DNA from: Deinococcus sp. LM3
Lineage (GTDB): Bacteria > Deinococcota > Deinococci > Deinococcales > Deinococcaceae
Length of the DNA: 64,000 nt
Assembly (NCBI RefSeq): GCF_002017875.1
Contig: NZ_MUFV01000005.1
Coordinates: forward strand, 98,266-162,265
Reading direction: 5' to 3'
Of this stretch, positions 63,043 through 64,000 are shown in pieces. The stretch's first letter is position 1, and the number at the start of each line of letters is the position of its first letter. Made by a program: the position numbers and the translations under genes. The notes below the pieces were generated by a model. It was not told the DNA's origin. It saw only the letters and a list, made by a program, of their open reading frames with translations, and did no database searches.

Positions 63043-63062
63043 CGCCCAGAGGAGGACCCGTC

Positions 63063-63170
63063 ATGACCCTGCTCTTTACCTGCTCCGAAAGTGTCCAGCC
63101 TCCCCGACACCAACCTGCGGCCTTTCCTCCCGGCACACTCCGCGAAGGCCAGAATGTGACGAACCCATAA
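63063..63170 (+). CDS. Very short frame after rpiR
   Basis: ATG 63063 follows a good GAGGAGG, but the frame has only 35 codons (MTLLFTCSESVQPP...). Given the frameshifts around it, this may be the start of a gene whose frame is broken, or nothing. Confidence 0.25.
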   Translation: MTLLFTCSESVQPPRHQPAAFPPGTLREGQNVTNP

Positions 63171-63255
63171 ATTCAGCCCACCGGGACGCCACGTGCGCCA
63201 CGCCCGCCTCGTCACGGTTCACCAAAAGCTCTCTCGCCGAAAGGACCCCTCAACC

Positions 63256-64000
<745 letters not shown>

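Overview
The window is high-GC DNA that reads as a Deinococcus replicon, probably a megaplasmid or secondary chromosome. The reasons are a Deinococcus-type RepA initiator beside an iteron array, start codons a few bases downstream of TATACT-type -10 boxes (repA, the recombinase-like gene), and the protein repertoire. The species call is inference; nothing here names it.

Region 1 (1-18.4 kb) is a defence island. Seven overlapping minus-strand genes run in the order dpdE, dpdF, dpdG, dpdH, dpdI, dpdJ, dpdK. This is the gene order and protein set I know as the restriction half of the Dpd (7-deazaguanine-in-DNA) system. A RelE-like/UvrD-type helicase gene follows and runs off the left edge. A WYL-domain regulator (17.4 kb) is divergent, and the space between holds palindromes. 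No modification gene (dpdA-C, queuosine-precursor genes) and no dpdD is visible in the window.

Region 2 (18.6-30.7 kb) is the replicon backbone: rnhA, a probable nuclease/NADAR fusion gene and repA with an iteron origin. A complete Tn3-family transposon (19591-26891, 39-bp terminal repeats, 5-bp ACACA target duplication) has cut off the 3' end of the nuclease/NADAR gene. Its cargo includes a secreted-protein gene with a stop codon and a nested IS630 element.

Region 3 (30.8-46.3 kb) is accessory: an IS630 element, a WGR/DUF1963 protein, a second short repeat family, a recombinase-like protein lacking catalytic residues, a degenerate JAB-like protein, an XRE regulator, a truncated tandem GNAT, a NERD-domain membrane protein coupled to a secreted tandem-domain protein, and a DUF3006 / ComEC-like / secreted-protein operon.

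Region 4 (46.5-64 kb) is a glycan and amino-sugar utilisation locus: ROK kinase, NanE, LacI regulator, FAD oxidoreductase, an ABC importer (two permeases and a binding protein), a GH38 alpha-mannosidase, a lipoprotein, a GH3 hexosaminidase, a second NanE, an RpiR regulator and a second sugar-binding protein. Two related MITEs flank the mannosidase and share ends with the IS630 element at 30.8 kb. From about 54.9 kb onward most genes carry single-base frameshifts, mostly at short G/C runs, which suggests poor sequence quality there or a recently decayed cluster.
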